From Nostoc sp. LEGE 06077 (GTDB lineage Bacteria > Cyanobacteriota > Cyanobacteriia > Cyanobacteriales > Nostocaceae), in the NCBI RefSeq assembly GCF_015207705.1, contig NZ_JADEWI010000005.1, positions 180,468 through 244,467 on the forward strand: a stretch of 64,000 nucleotides of DNA. The letters run 5' to 3'. Below, piece by piece: positions 27,362 to 35,429 of the stretch. The notes under the pieces were generated by a model. The model was not told where the DNA came from, did not search any database, and saw nothing but the letters and a program-made list of their open reading frames with translations. Positions within the stretch are counted from its first letter, which is position 1. Each line of letters starts with the position of its first letter. A program made the translations under genes and the position numbers.

Positions 27362-27667
27362 ATGTCAAACTCAACCTCTCCCGTTGAGCCGGCTATTTTA
27401 ATCACCATTATTGGTGAAACAGTACTGAAAGACCGTATTGTTAAGCTGCTAAAAAGCCATAACGTCAGCGGCTATACGATTAATCAAGTGCAGGGTGAAG
27501 GCGGTCACGGAAGACGATTGGCAGACTTAGCTGGCTATAACACTAATATTGAAATCAAGACAATAGTTTCATTAGAAGCCTCAGATGCCATTCTTTCTGC
27601 ACTCAAAGAAGAACAAGGTAAGCACGCTTTGATTGCTTTTCGCCAAAATATAGAAGCCTTTTATTGA
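27362..27667 (+). CDS. PII-like signalling protein (SbtB/GlnB superfamily)
   Basis: The 101-residue protein has the PII ferredoxin-like pattern: strand LITIIGETVLKDRIVKLL, then SGYTINQV before a T-loop region (EGGHGRRLADLAGYNT) and a second beta-alpha-beta unit (IEIKTIVSLEASDAILSAL). The GYT motif and short T-loop resemble SbtB-type PII-like proteins, which bind adenine nucleotides and control bicarbonate uptake. The Tyr of classic GlnB that is uridylylated is not evident. No transporter gene lies next to it, so its target is unknown. Confidence 0.72.
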   Translation: MSNSTSPVEPAILITIIGETVLKDRIVKLLKSHNVSGYTINQVQGEGGHGRRLADLAGYNTNIEIKTIVSLEASDAILSALKEEQGKHALIAFRQNIEAFY

Positions 27668-27822
27668 TTAAATTTTTTCTTAGGCAGTCTTTATAGATAT
27701 GTAGTCTTAGGTAATTAAAAGCTTTGAGATGACTAGCTTTAATATCAGATAGCTTAATGTCATACTCAGGAGCAGTACAAAATCATGTTTTCCCTAACAA
27801 ACAATTGCAAGGTGTATCAAAT

Positions 27823-28113
27823 ATGGAAACTACTTCAAATATAATTCCAGAATTTGAAAAATTATTCAGACAAAAATTACAACTAAATAATTGTAAGCTG
27901 AGAAAAAAAAGACAAGAGAATAATTATGAAATTATTACACCTGCTAAAGACATTTTTTTGATGTACTGGTGCGAATTTCCCGAAGTTAAGTTAATCTATC
28001 AGGCTGTAGGGATACGCACACAGCAAACTGTAGTTTATGAGCGAGCTATTCGCTCTCATATTAGTTTTTGTTTAAATAGCATCCAAGAAAATACAATAAT
28101 TGCTGCCCAGTAA
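27823..28113 (+). CDS. Hypothetical protein
   Basis: About 96 residues from the ATG at 27823, preferred because AAGGTG stands eight bases before it; the frame also has an ATG at 27757 without a ribosome site. Mixed helix/strand composition, no signal peptide, no motif that I recognise. It lies 150 bp after the PII-like gene on the same strand and may be cotranscribed. Confidence 0.6.
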   Translation: METTSNIIPEFEKLFRQKLQLNNCKLRKKRQENNYEIITPAKDIFLMYWCEFPEVKLIYQAVGIRTQQTVVYERAIRSHISFCLNSIQENTIIAAQ

Positions 28114-28185
28114 TGTCAATTTCCATTCATAAGTAAATGACAGCGCTCTATCTATGTTTCGTGCATATAGAGCGCTGATTACGTT

Positions 28186-28677
28186 TTACGCAGGCATAAT
28201 TTGAACAATCAGTGAGCGTTTATCCAGCGACTGGACTTTACCAACTTCACCCAGATCAGTGACAATGCGATCTAACATATCTCCAGCTTGCTGGCGATAT
28301 TGATTTTCTCGACCCCGTAAACGAATAGCAAATTTTACTGAATCACCTTTACTCAACCACTGAAGTGCTTGATTAATACGCAAATTATAGTCACCCGCAC
28401 CGACATTAGGACGGAACCGAACTTCTTTTACAGTAGGTCTAGCACTTGAACCTTGGCGTTTCTTCTTTTGATACTGAAGCTTGCCATAATTGAGAATCTT
28501 TGCTACTGGAATGTCTTCGTTTTGGGACACTACAACCAAGTCAAGCTCAACGCTCTGAGCTATATTTAGAGCTTCATAGGTGTCTATCAAACCACGATTA
28601 TTATTTTCATGGTCAATCAAGAAGACTTGAGGTGACTTGATTTGCGAGTTAATTAGCTGCTTTTGGACTACGATAAT
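28186..28677 (-). CDS. infC: Translation initiation factor IF-3 paralogue, probable ATT start
   Basis: The protein shows both IF-3 domains: the N-domain (LINSQIKSP, FLIDHENNNRGLIDTYEALN) and the C-domain (KEVRFRPNVGAGDYNLRINQAL, RLRGRENQ). IF-3 binds the 30S subunit and proofreads start codons. The sequence is far from the usual cyanobacterial InfC, so this is probably a second copy. The N-domain begins upstream of the first usual start codon (a TTG at 28620, which would cut it off); in frame at 28677 stands ATT, five bases after GAGAGG, and the frame closes at 28689. ATT starts are the known autoregulatory device of infC. Confidence 0.8.
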   Translation of the reverse strand: MIVVQKQLINSQIKSPQVFLIDHENNNRGLIDTYEALNIAQSVELDLVVVSQNEDIPVAKILNYGKLQYQKKKRQGSSARPTVKEVRFRPNVGAGDYNLRINQALQWLSKGDSVKFAIRLRGRENQYRQQAGDMLDRIVTDLGEVGKVQSLDKRSLIVQIMPA

Positions 28678-28682
28678 TTTTT

Positions 28683-28688
28683 CCTCTC
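28683..28688 (-). promoter_or_regulatory. Ribosome binding site that decides the infC-like ATT start
   Basis: GAGAGG lies five bases before the ATT at 28677-28675. An in-frame TGA at 28689-28687 overlaps it, so no start further upstream is possible. Confidence 0.6.
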
Positions 28689-29281
28689 AATTATTCAACA
28701 CTTTGCATTGCAAGTATTACTAAGGTAACACAGTACTATCTCTCCTTCTTCAGCCATCTGGCAGAAAATGTTGAGTTTTTGTTACCTAACCTGAAATGCC
28801 GAAAATACTCTTATTATTTTGAGTATTCCCTAACTATTTTAATTTTATTTCCTAATTGTGTACATCGAAGAGTTATTTATTAATTTTTAATGACTCTATC
28901 AGGGAACGATAAACAGCTTCAAAGCCCTCTAATGTAGGGATTTTGCAGTCAACCCTGTTTCTTATTCAAGTGTATAGTGTGATATGTCTAGGACTTACGC
29001 ACAAAGATTAGCTTTGGAGACTGTGTGTAAGGGTTTTAGATACATATACTCCTTTACCCTCTCCCCAACCCTTGATTTTTCGTATTTATGTGTAAGTCGT
29101 AATTTATTTATAGTTTATTTATAAACTATTGGCATAGCAAGCTTAGAATATCAAGTTATGGTTTTCTGCGGGGATAGACTTCTAGCATGTCTGATGTAGG
29201 CGCATGTCTGATGTAGGCAAGGTGCCTAGTGCCTACACCACAAGAGTTATATTTATGTACTATTTTAGCCTTGAGCCGCCA
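28689..29281. other. Long spacer upstream of the IF-3 paralogue
   Basis: No gene seen. It holds the IF-3 paralogue's promoter and leader, a lone GGACTTACGCA terminal motif at about 28,990 with a diverged mate (TGTGTAAGTC) near 29,090, and a duplicated CATGTCTGATGTAGGC near 29,190-29,215. Confidence 0.4.
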
Positions 29282-29458
29282 CTACTCATCTTCATCTCCT
29301 GGAGGTCTTTCACTACGACTTTGTTGGGCATTCCACTCCAAAACTATGCGCTCTAACATCTCAATTTGTGTACATTCGTTAACAGCAGCATACATCTTGA
29401 TCAACTCTCTGACTTCAAGACTAAGGTGACTTATAGCTAGTTCTTTATCTTTTGCCAT
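29282..29458 (-). CDS. Small ribbon-helix-helix-like protein
   Basis: A 58-residue frame on the minus strand reads MAKDKELAISHLSLEVRELI, then a helix (KMYAAVNE), then QIEMLERIVLEWNAQQ and an acidic tail. A strand followed by two helices fits the Arc/MetJ/ParD ribbon-helix-helix fold of small DNA-binding proteins or antitoxins. No ribosome site is clear and no toxin partner is evident. The family call is tentative. Confidence 0.45.
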   Translation of the reverse strand: MAKDKELAISHLSLEVRELIKMYAAVNECTQIEMLERIVLEWNAQQSRSERPPGDEDE

Positions 29459-29556
29459 ATTTATTAGCTGTGGTTGTGGTTAAGCCTCAAATTAATTACT
29501 AACTTGAAAATAGATAAGGCAGAACAAGCTCTAGAATAATATGTCAAAATCTTACT

Positions 29557-29979
29557 TTATTGCTGCAAGTTATCTGTGTTGAGTTCTCCACTAACATCTA
29601 CTTTTCCTGAGCCATTGACATCAATTTTTAATGCTTCTTTGGTAAAGTATTTTAAAGTTGAAGCTAAAGCTAATTGAGCAGCTACTTGATACGCAAGTTC
29701 TTTAGAAATTTCCTGTTGTTGATTTAATAACTCAACAAAGCTTTCAAAATCGCGCATTACGCAATATCTGTGTAAGGCAGCTTTTTTATCTATCAGGTTA
29801 AACTTTTCATCAATTTTTTCTTTAGCTTCTTTTTCAGCTTCAGAAATTGAATTGACAAATCCACTGTTATGGCACAATTCGCCAGAAATTTTATAGTAGT
29901 AGGCTTTTCTACTTAATAATTCCTCTTCAATAGAGATTGAATGAAACTTGTACTCAATTTTGTACTTATTAGATTCCAT
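29557..29979 (-). CDS. Hypothetical protein
   Basis: A 140-residue soluble protein: a beta-rich start (YKIEYKFHSISIEEEL, SRKAYYYKISGEL), a Lys/Glu-rich helix (about 47-65), two further helices (about 66-115) and a short tail (KIDVNGSGKVDVSGELN) with a possible repeat of VDVSG type. No known family is recognised. It is separated from its neighbours by long spacers. Confidence 0.55.
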   Translation of the reverse strand: MESNKYKIEYKFHSISIEEELLSRKAYYYKISGELCHNSGFVNSISEAEKEAKEKIDEKFNLIDKKAALHRYCVMRDFESFVELLNQQQEISKELAYQVAAQLALASTLKYFTKEALKIDVNGSGKVDVSGELNTDNLQQ

Positions 29980-30454
29980 AAATATATAACATCACATAAT
30001 TAACTAACAATTATTTGGGATTCCAGGTGAAATCCTGTTAACTTTTGAGAAACAAGGGTGTAATGGTGCATACCTTCGACTGCGCTCAGTAACCAAGGGT
30101 GTAGGGGAAGAAAAAGTTTTTCTTTCATTTATTATGGGCGTGTGATCGCGTCTTTTGGGTGCTTATATTTTGCACCAGCTAGTTTATGGCAATGCTAAAA
30201 AGTTGCTCAAAACCTGATTTGTACGTTGTGTACATTGCCCACACACACTACGGTTATTGATAATGGTGGAAGATATCAGTTAATACTAAAAAAATATGAA
30301 TGAATTTTACTCCTATCTTCTACCTTAACACGATATTCAAAAACTTTACAGAATATCTTAACTAAAGTATGAGTAAATATATGTATTGGATAATAGTTTT
30401 CCAGTACAACTTAATTTAATTAATTATTTTTTAGTTTTTGTCACAACCATCGCA
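29980..30454. other. Spacer without recognised gene
   Basis: No coding frame or RNA gene recognised. A short hairpin AAGAAAAAGTTTTTCTT is seen near 30,108. Confidence 0.4.
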
Positions 30455-32377
30455 CTACTTAACTCGCCAGATTTTGATACTTCTATCACTAGAACCACTG
30501 ACTAAAGTTTGTGAATCTGGACTAAAAACTACAGAATAAACAGTAGTAGTGTGACCTGTTAGTGTGCGAATTAAACTACCATTATTTAAATTCCAAAGTT
30601 TAATTGTGGTATCACCACTACCACTCGCTAAAGTCTTACCATCTGGACTAATAGATACAGAAAATACTTCGGCATTATGACCTGTTAATGTCCGAATTAA
30701 TGAACCAGTTGTCAAATTCCAAATCTTAATTGTTTTATCATTACTACTACTTACTAAAGTCTGATCATCTGGAGTAATAGCCAGAGCAATAACCGCATCA
30801 TCATGAGCTTTAATTGTCCGAATTAATTCACCTGTTGCTAAATTCCAGATTTTAATTGTTTTATCATTACTACCACTGACTAATGTTTTACCATCGTGAC
30901 TAATTGCTAATGACATTACGGAGCTTAAATGGCTAGTGAGTGTTTTAATTAATTCACCAGTTTTGAGATGCCAAATTTTGATGGTTTTATCACCACTACC
31001 ACTGACTAAAGTTTGCCCTTCTGGGGTAATAGTAATTGACCATACTGCACCTTTATGTTCATTTAAAGTATGAATTAATGCACCACTTTCTAAGTTCCAA
31101 ATTCTGATGCTTTGGTCATTACTACTACTAACTAAAGTTTGGTTGTCTGGGCTAATCGCCACAGCAATTACTCCACTATCATGACCAGATATTGTCCGAA
31201 TTAAACTGCTATCAGCTAAGTTCCAAATTTTGATGGTCTTGTCACTACTACCACTGACTAAAGTTTTGCCATTTTGAGTGATAGCTAGGGTCTTAACATA
31301 GTGAGCATGATCTGCTAGGGTGTTGGCTAGTTGCAGATGTTCTAATTGATTGTGATGTAAAAATGAAAGTTTAGGCAATTGATATAACCCATAACTTAAT
31401 ACTCCTCCGAGAAGTAGTAGTGTCCCAGCAGTTATTACTCTCGGAAATTTACGAGAAACGTGGATGGGCTTGAGTGTTGTTGTCTGTTCTAGTTGTTGCA
31501 GTTGTTGCAAAAGTATTTCAGGAGTTTGTGGTCTATCTGCGGCTTTCCTTGCCATCAAATTATCTAAGGAATCGGCAAATTTTGGGGAGACATTTGCTGC
31601 CGATCGCCAGTTTAAAACATCATCACGGGCATTGTAAAATCGGAGAGGATATTGTGCTGTGAGTAAATAAACAAAAGTGCGTCCTAGGGAGAAAAAATCT
31701 GATTGCGGTACGGCTTGACCACAGGCTTGTTCTGTTGCGGTATACCCGGCTGAAAATACGGCTGTAATTTGGTTCCCTGTTCCTAATTTAGCTAAATAAG
31801 TATGAGTGGCATCTCTCGCGGTACCAAAATCAATTAACACTAACTGCCCATTATTTCGTAACATGATATTAGCAGGTTTAATATCACGATGAAACCATCC
31901 TTGACTATGGACTATATTTAAAATTTCTGCTAATTGCTTTAACCAAGCGATCGCCTGTTTTTCAGAAATTGGCTGATGGCTTTGTTGTTGTAGCCATTCT
32001 TCTAAATTTACCCCATCAATTTTCTCCATGACTAAACAATGGAGCTTGAATCCATTGCTAGTTTGATACTGAAAATAACCATCAACTTTAGGGATTCCCG
32101 GATGATTTAATTGACTCAAGACATTCGCTTCTTTCTGAAAAAGTTCCACTGCTTTGGGGTGGTTGTTGAGTTGTTCTTTCAGGACTTTGAGAATTTTAGG
32201 CGTATTCCTGGTGTAGACTTCATAGATTTTGCCAAAGCTAGTTTTATCACTTAAAAGACGCATGACCCGATAGCGGTCTTCTAGAAGTAGTTGGGAACCA
32301 CAACTTTGACAAAAGCGGTGATTATCATTCTCCGGGTTTTCTGGATTAGGACAGAAGGGGTTGATGCACAGGCTCAT
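30455..32377 (-). CDS. Zinc-ribbon Ser/Thr protein kinase with seven WD40 repeats
   Basis: The 640-residue protein has an N-terminal four-cysteine ribbon (CINPFCP and CQSCGS), a Pkn2-type kinase domain (about 33-295) with intact HRDIKPAN and DFGTARD, a membrane helix (about 313-335) and seven WD40 repeats (about 348-640) that would form one beta propeller outside the membrane. Each repeat ends in SGSxDKTIKIW-like sequence. The glycine-rich loop is unusual (SDKTSFGKIYE). The ribbon and kinase domain resemble the protein at 23,947, which has lost its catalytic residues, so both come from one ancestral gene. Confidence 0.92.
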   Translation of the reverse strand: MSLCINPFCPNPENPENDNHRFCQSCGSQLLLEDRYRVMRLLSDKTSFGKIYEVYTRNTPKILKVLKEQLNNHPKAVELFQKEANVLSQLNHPGIPKVDGYFQYQTSNGFKLHCLVMEKIDGVNLEEWLQQQSHQPISEKQAIAWLKQLAEILNIVHSQGWFHRDIKPANIMLRNNGQLVLIDFGTARDATHTYLAKLGTGNQITAVFSAGYTATEQACGQAVPQSDFFSLGRTFVYLLTAQYPLRFYNARDDVLNWRSAANVSPKFADSLDNLMARKAADRPQTPEILLQQLQQLEQTTTLKPIHVSRKFPRVITAGTLLLLGGVLSYGLYQLPKLSFLHHNQLEHLQLANTLADHAHYVKTLAITQNGKTLVSGSSDKTIKIWNLADSSLIRTISGHDSGVIAVAISPDNQTLVSSSNDQSIRIWNLESGALIHTLNEHKGAVWSITITPEGQTLVSGSGDKTIKIWHLKTGELIKTLTSHLSSVMSLAISHDGKTLVSGSNDKTIKIWNLATGELIRTIKAHDDAVIALAITPDDQTLVSSSNDKTIKIWNLTTGSLIRTLTGHNAEVFSVSISPDGKTLASGSGDTTIKLWNLNNGSLIRTLTGHTTTVYSVVFSPDSQTLVSGSSDRSIKIWRVK

Positions 32378-32487
32378 ATCAAGCTACAGGCAGAATGTAT
32401 CCGTAGTATACGTTGTGTTGAGTGAAGAGTTCTTCTCTTTATCTACTTATCACCCCAACTCGGTGTTTCTACGCTATAAGAATAATA

Positions 32488-34305
32488 ATGGGGACTAAGA
32501 AAGTACGAAACACTCTGCGACAATCACTGTCCGTATTCCGTTACAGCGGACGGGCGATAAATTTAGTGTGGACTACCAGCCGTGGTTTGACGATGACTTT
32601 GGCGACGTTAACTTTAGTGGCGGGGCTTTTACCAGCGGCGATCGCCTACATTGGTAAACTGATTGTGGATGCTGTGTTATTGGCAGCGCAAGGTGATGTA
32701 GTCACTGGTTATCACCCTTTATGGTATGTTGGCGTAGAAGCGATCGCAGTTATTTTGTTAGCCGGGAGTCAGCGCGGTTTGCTTGTTTGTCAATCTTTAC
32801 TACGCGTCTTACTTGGTCAACGGGTAAATGTTCTCATCTTAGAAAAAGCCCTGACTTTAGAACTGCATCAGTTTGAAGACTCAGAATTTTACGACAAATT
32901 AACCAATGCTAGGCGCGAAGCCTCAGTCCGTCCCCTTTCTTTGGTTAACCGCACATTTGGCTTAGTGCAGAACGCCTTGTCTCTTATTACCTACGGCGTG
33001 TTGTTAGTGAAATTTTCTGTTGGGGCGGTGATAGTTTTAATCGTAGCAGCTATGCCTGCGTTCATTGCCGAAACTAGATTTGCAGGTGAAGCCTTTCGCT
33101 TATTTAGCTGGCGTGCGCCAGAGACTCGCCAACAGCACTACATCGAAAATCTCTTAGCGCGGGAAGACTTTGCGACAGAAATCAAACTCTACCAGCTAGG
33201 AGAAATGCTGTTAGGGCGTTACCGCGAGGTTTTTCATCAACTCTATGGCGAAGACCGAGATTTAACTTTGCGGCGGGGACTTTGGGGATATCTTTTAAGT
33301 TTAGTCAGTACCATTGCTTTTTATATTGCCTACGCTTGGATTGTCATAGAAGCAGTGGCAGGTAAAATTTCTTTAGGCGATATGACAATGTATCTCACAG
33401 TATTTCGTCAAGGACAAGCGACTTTTTCTAACGCCCTGACTTCCATTGGTGGGATGTACGAAGATAACTTATATTTATCTAACCTCTACGACTTCTTAGA
33501 AGAAAAAGTCACTACACCTTGGGGTTATGCTAATCAAGGTCTATCTCCCCAAGATGGGATTCGCTTTGAGAATGTATCCTTTACTTATCCAGGTAGTAAT
33601 AAACCAGCTTTAAAAAATATCTCCCTACATTTAAAACCTGGAGAAAAACTAGCAATTGTTGGTGAAAATGGTTCTGGTAAAACTACCTTAATTAAACTCT
33701 TGACCCGACTTTACACTCCAGATTCCGGGAGGATTTTATTAGATGGGTTGGACTTACAAGAATGGGATGTTGATATATTGCGGCGACGCATTGGCGTAAT
33801 TTTCCAAAACTTTGTGCGTTATCAATTCACCGTTGGTGAAAATATTGGTGTTGGTGATGTTAAAAATCTTGAAGATAAACATCGCTGGCAAGTTGCAGCC
33901 CAAAAAGGATTAGCCCAGTCTTTTATTGAAAAATTGCCCCAAAGTTTTCAAACCCAACTGGGGCGTTGGTTCAAAGGTGGACAGGAACTATCGGGTGGAC
34001 AGTGGCAAAAAATTGCTCTTGCGCGTGCCTTTATGCGTACGCAAGCAGATATTTTAGTGTTAGATGAGCCTACATCTGCTATTGATGCTCAAGCTGAATT
34101 TGAAATTTTTAATCATTTTCGTACCTTGACGCAAAATCAAATGGTATTTTTGATTTCTCACCGCTTTTCTACTGTCAGAATGGCTGACAACATTGTGGTA
34201 ATTGATAATGGGGAAATCAAGGAACAAGGAACTCATGAAGAGTTGCTAGAAATTAGGGGAATTTATGCCAAGTTATTCTTATTGCAAGCAGCAGGTTATC
34301 AGTAG
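32488..34305 (+). CDS. ABC transporter, fused permease and ATPase (exporter type)
   Basis: About 605 residues from the ATG at 32488; the frame is open 22 codons further up but that part is not conserved in character. Six membrane helices (about 30-300) are followed by the nucleotide-binding domain with Walker A GENGSGKTT, signature LSGGQWQKIALARAF, Walker B ILVLDEPTSAID and the H-loop SHRFS. It would work as a homo- or heterodimeric exporter of lipid, peptide or drug. No substrate is suggested by the neighbours. Confidence 0.93.
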   Translation: MGTKKVRNTLRQSLSVFRYSGRAINLVWTTSRGLTMTLATLTLVAGLLPAAIAYIGKLIVDAVLLAAQGDVVTGYHPLWYVGVEAIAVILLAGSQRGLLVCQSLLRVLLGQRVNVLILEKALTLELHQFEDSEFYDKLTNARREASVRPLSLVNRTFGLVQNALSLITYGVLLVKFSVGAVIVLIVAAMPAFIAETRFAGEAFRLFSWRAPETRQQHYIENLLAREDFATEIKLYQLGEMLLGRYREVFHQLYGEDRDLTLRRGLWGYLLSLVSTIAFYIAYAWIVIEAVAGKISLGDMTMYLTVFRQGQATFSNALTSIGGMYEDNLYLSNLYDFLEEKVTTPWGYANQGLSPQDGIRFENVSFTYPGSNKPALKNISLHLKPGEKLAIVGENGSGKTTLIKLLTRLYTPDSGRILLDGLDLQEWDVDILRRRIGVIFQNFVRYQFTVGENIGVGDVKNLEDKHRWQVAAQKGLAQSFIEKLPQSFQTQLGRWFKGGQELSGGQWQKIALARAFMRTQADILVLDEPTSAIDAQAEFEIFNHFRTLTQNQMVFLISHRFSTVRMADNIVVIDNGEIKEQGTHEELLEIRGIYAKLFLLQAAGYQ

Positions 34306-34591
34306 ATTGATAACCGTCTAGACAATTGTTAATTGATTGATAACGATAAATATTTACGTCTAAACTACTTATAAAAATATGTAGATTTGATAAAGTAAAT
34401 ACAAAGAGATCCAAAAATATATATCGTATATTTACTTATTTGTGCTTAAATCACAATAATGAAGTGCTGTTTTCCATGCAGCAACAGCAGGGTTAATACT
34501 GAATTGTATAGAGTTCAGTACGCATCTTTAAATTATGAGTTTTTCAAGTTTTATCTTTGCAATTGATTGCAAAGATTAGTTAAATAAAGAG

Positions 34592-35335
34592 ATGAGTTTT
34601 TCCATGATTAACAATGCTTTGAAGAAAGTTGTCGGAGTAGCAACATTAATGACTCTTGCAGCTACTATGATGCCAGATGCTGCACAAGCGCAAAGAGCGC
34701 GTTATTCTGGTGCTTCCATGAACGGCCCAGTCGTTACTTTTGATGTAAACACTACTGTTACTGAATCCTTACCAGGTTTAGGTAATGACAATTTAGGATA
34801 TTTTCCAGGAGCAATTCAAAATTTTAATATTACACTGGATAATTTCTCTATAAATAATTCAGCTATTTGTGGTCAAGATCCTTGTCCATTAGGCAATTTA
34901 ACTGTTCGCCGATTAACGACTGAAGCTGATGGGAATACTATCAGTGATCTGAATATTGATGGTGGATCTGACGTTACTGTAGGTTTCTTACAGGATTTCT
35001 TCGATCAATCTGAAATCAATTTTTCGGGTAATGTATTGAGGTATGATGTTAGCTTCTTAGCAGGAACAGCTAGTAATCAGCCTGATGTAGTTTGGTTTAT
35101 TCAGTCTGACGATTCTAGGCTGATTAATAATTTAACCGGGTTCGATGGAATTAATAGAATTTTCGGTATATTTCCTAGTCAGGCTAGTGGTGGTGGAACA
35201 TTTGCTATTAACCAGCAAAACAATAGTCAACCAGTTCCCGAACCATCTACTGTTGCAGCTAGTTTACTGAGTGTAGGCGCTTTGGGGATGCGATCGCTAC
35301 TGCAACACCGCAAGCACCTGAAGAAGCAGTCATAA
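34592..35335 (+). CDS. PEP-CTERM sorting-domain protein
   Basis: A 247-residue exported protein: signal peptide (about 1-34, ending AAQA), a beta-rich mature part with one Cys pair (CGQDPC, about 91-96), and a C-terminal PEP-CTERM signal (VPEPSTVA, then a membrane helix and a basic tail RKHLKKQ). In bacteria this tail is recognised by an exosortase and such proteins are linked to the cell surface and exopolysaccharide. No exosortase gene is in the window. An ATG four codons in is an alternative start. Confidence 0.9.
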   Translation: MSFSMINNALKKVVGVATLMTLAATMMPDAAQAQRARYSGASMNGPVVTFDVNTTVTESLPGLGNDNLGYFPGAIQNFNITLDNFSINNSAICGQDPCPLGNLTVRRLTTEADGNTISDLNIDGGSDVTVGFLQDFFDQSEINFSGNVLRYDVSFLAGTASNQPDVVWFIQSDDSRLINNLTGFDGINRIFGIFPSQASGGGTFAINQQNNSQPVPEPSTVAASLLSVGALGMRSLLQHRKHLKKQS

Positions 35336-35357
35336 CTTTTAACTATTCATCAATAAC

Positions 35358-35392
35358 CAGATCCTCGACTTTTTGAAGAAGTCGGGGATCTG
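35358..35392 (+). terminator. Terminator hairpin after PEP-CTERM gene
   Basis: A 14-bp stem with one mismatch (CAGATCCTCGACTT paired with AAGTCGGGGATCTG, 7-nt loop). The sequence is of a type repeated in many cyanobacterial spacers. Confidence 0.65.
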
Positions 35393-35429
35393 AGTCTCTC
35401 AATTTTTATGTAATTAAGGTGCGATCGCC

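Noticed and set aside
29229..29429. Forward frame of 66 codons
   Set aside because: It lies opposite the more convincing 58-residue minus-strand frame, has no ribosome site and an odd composition.
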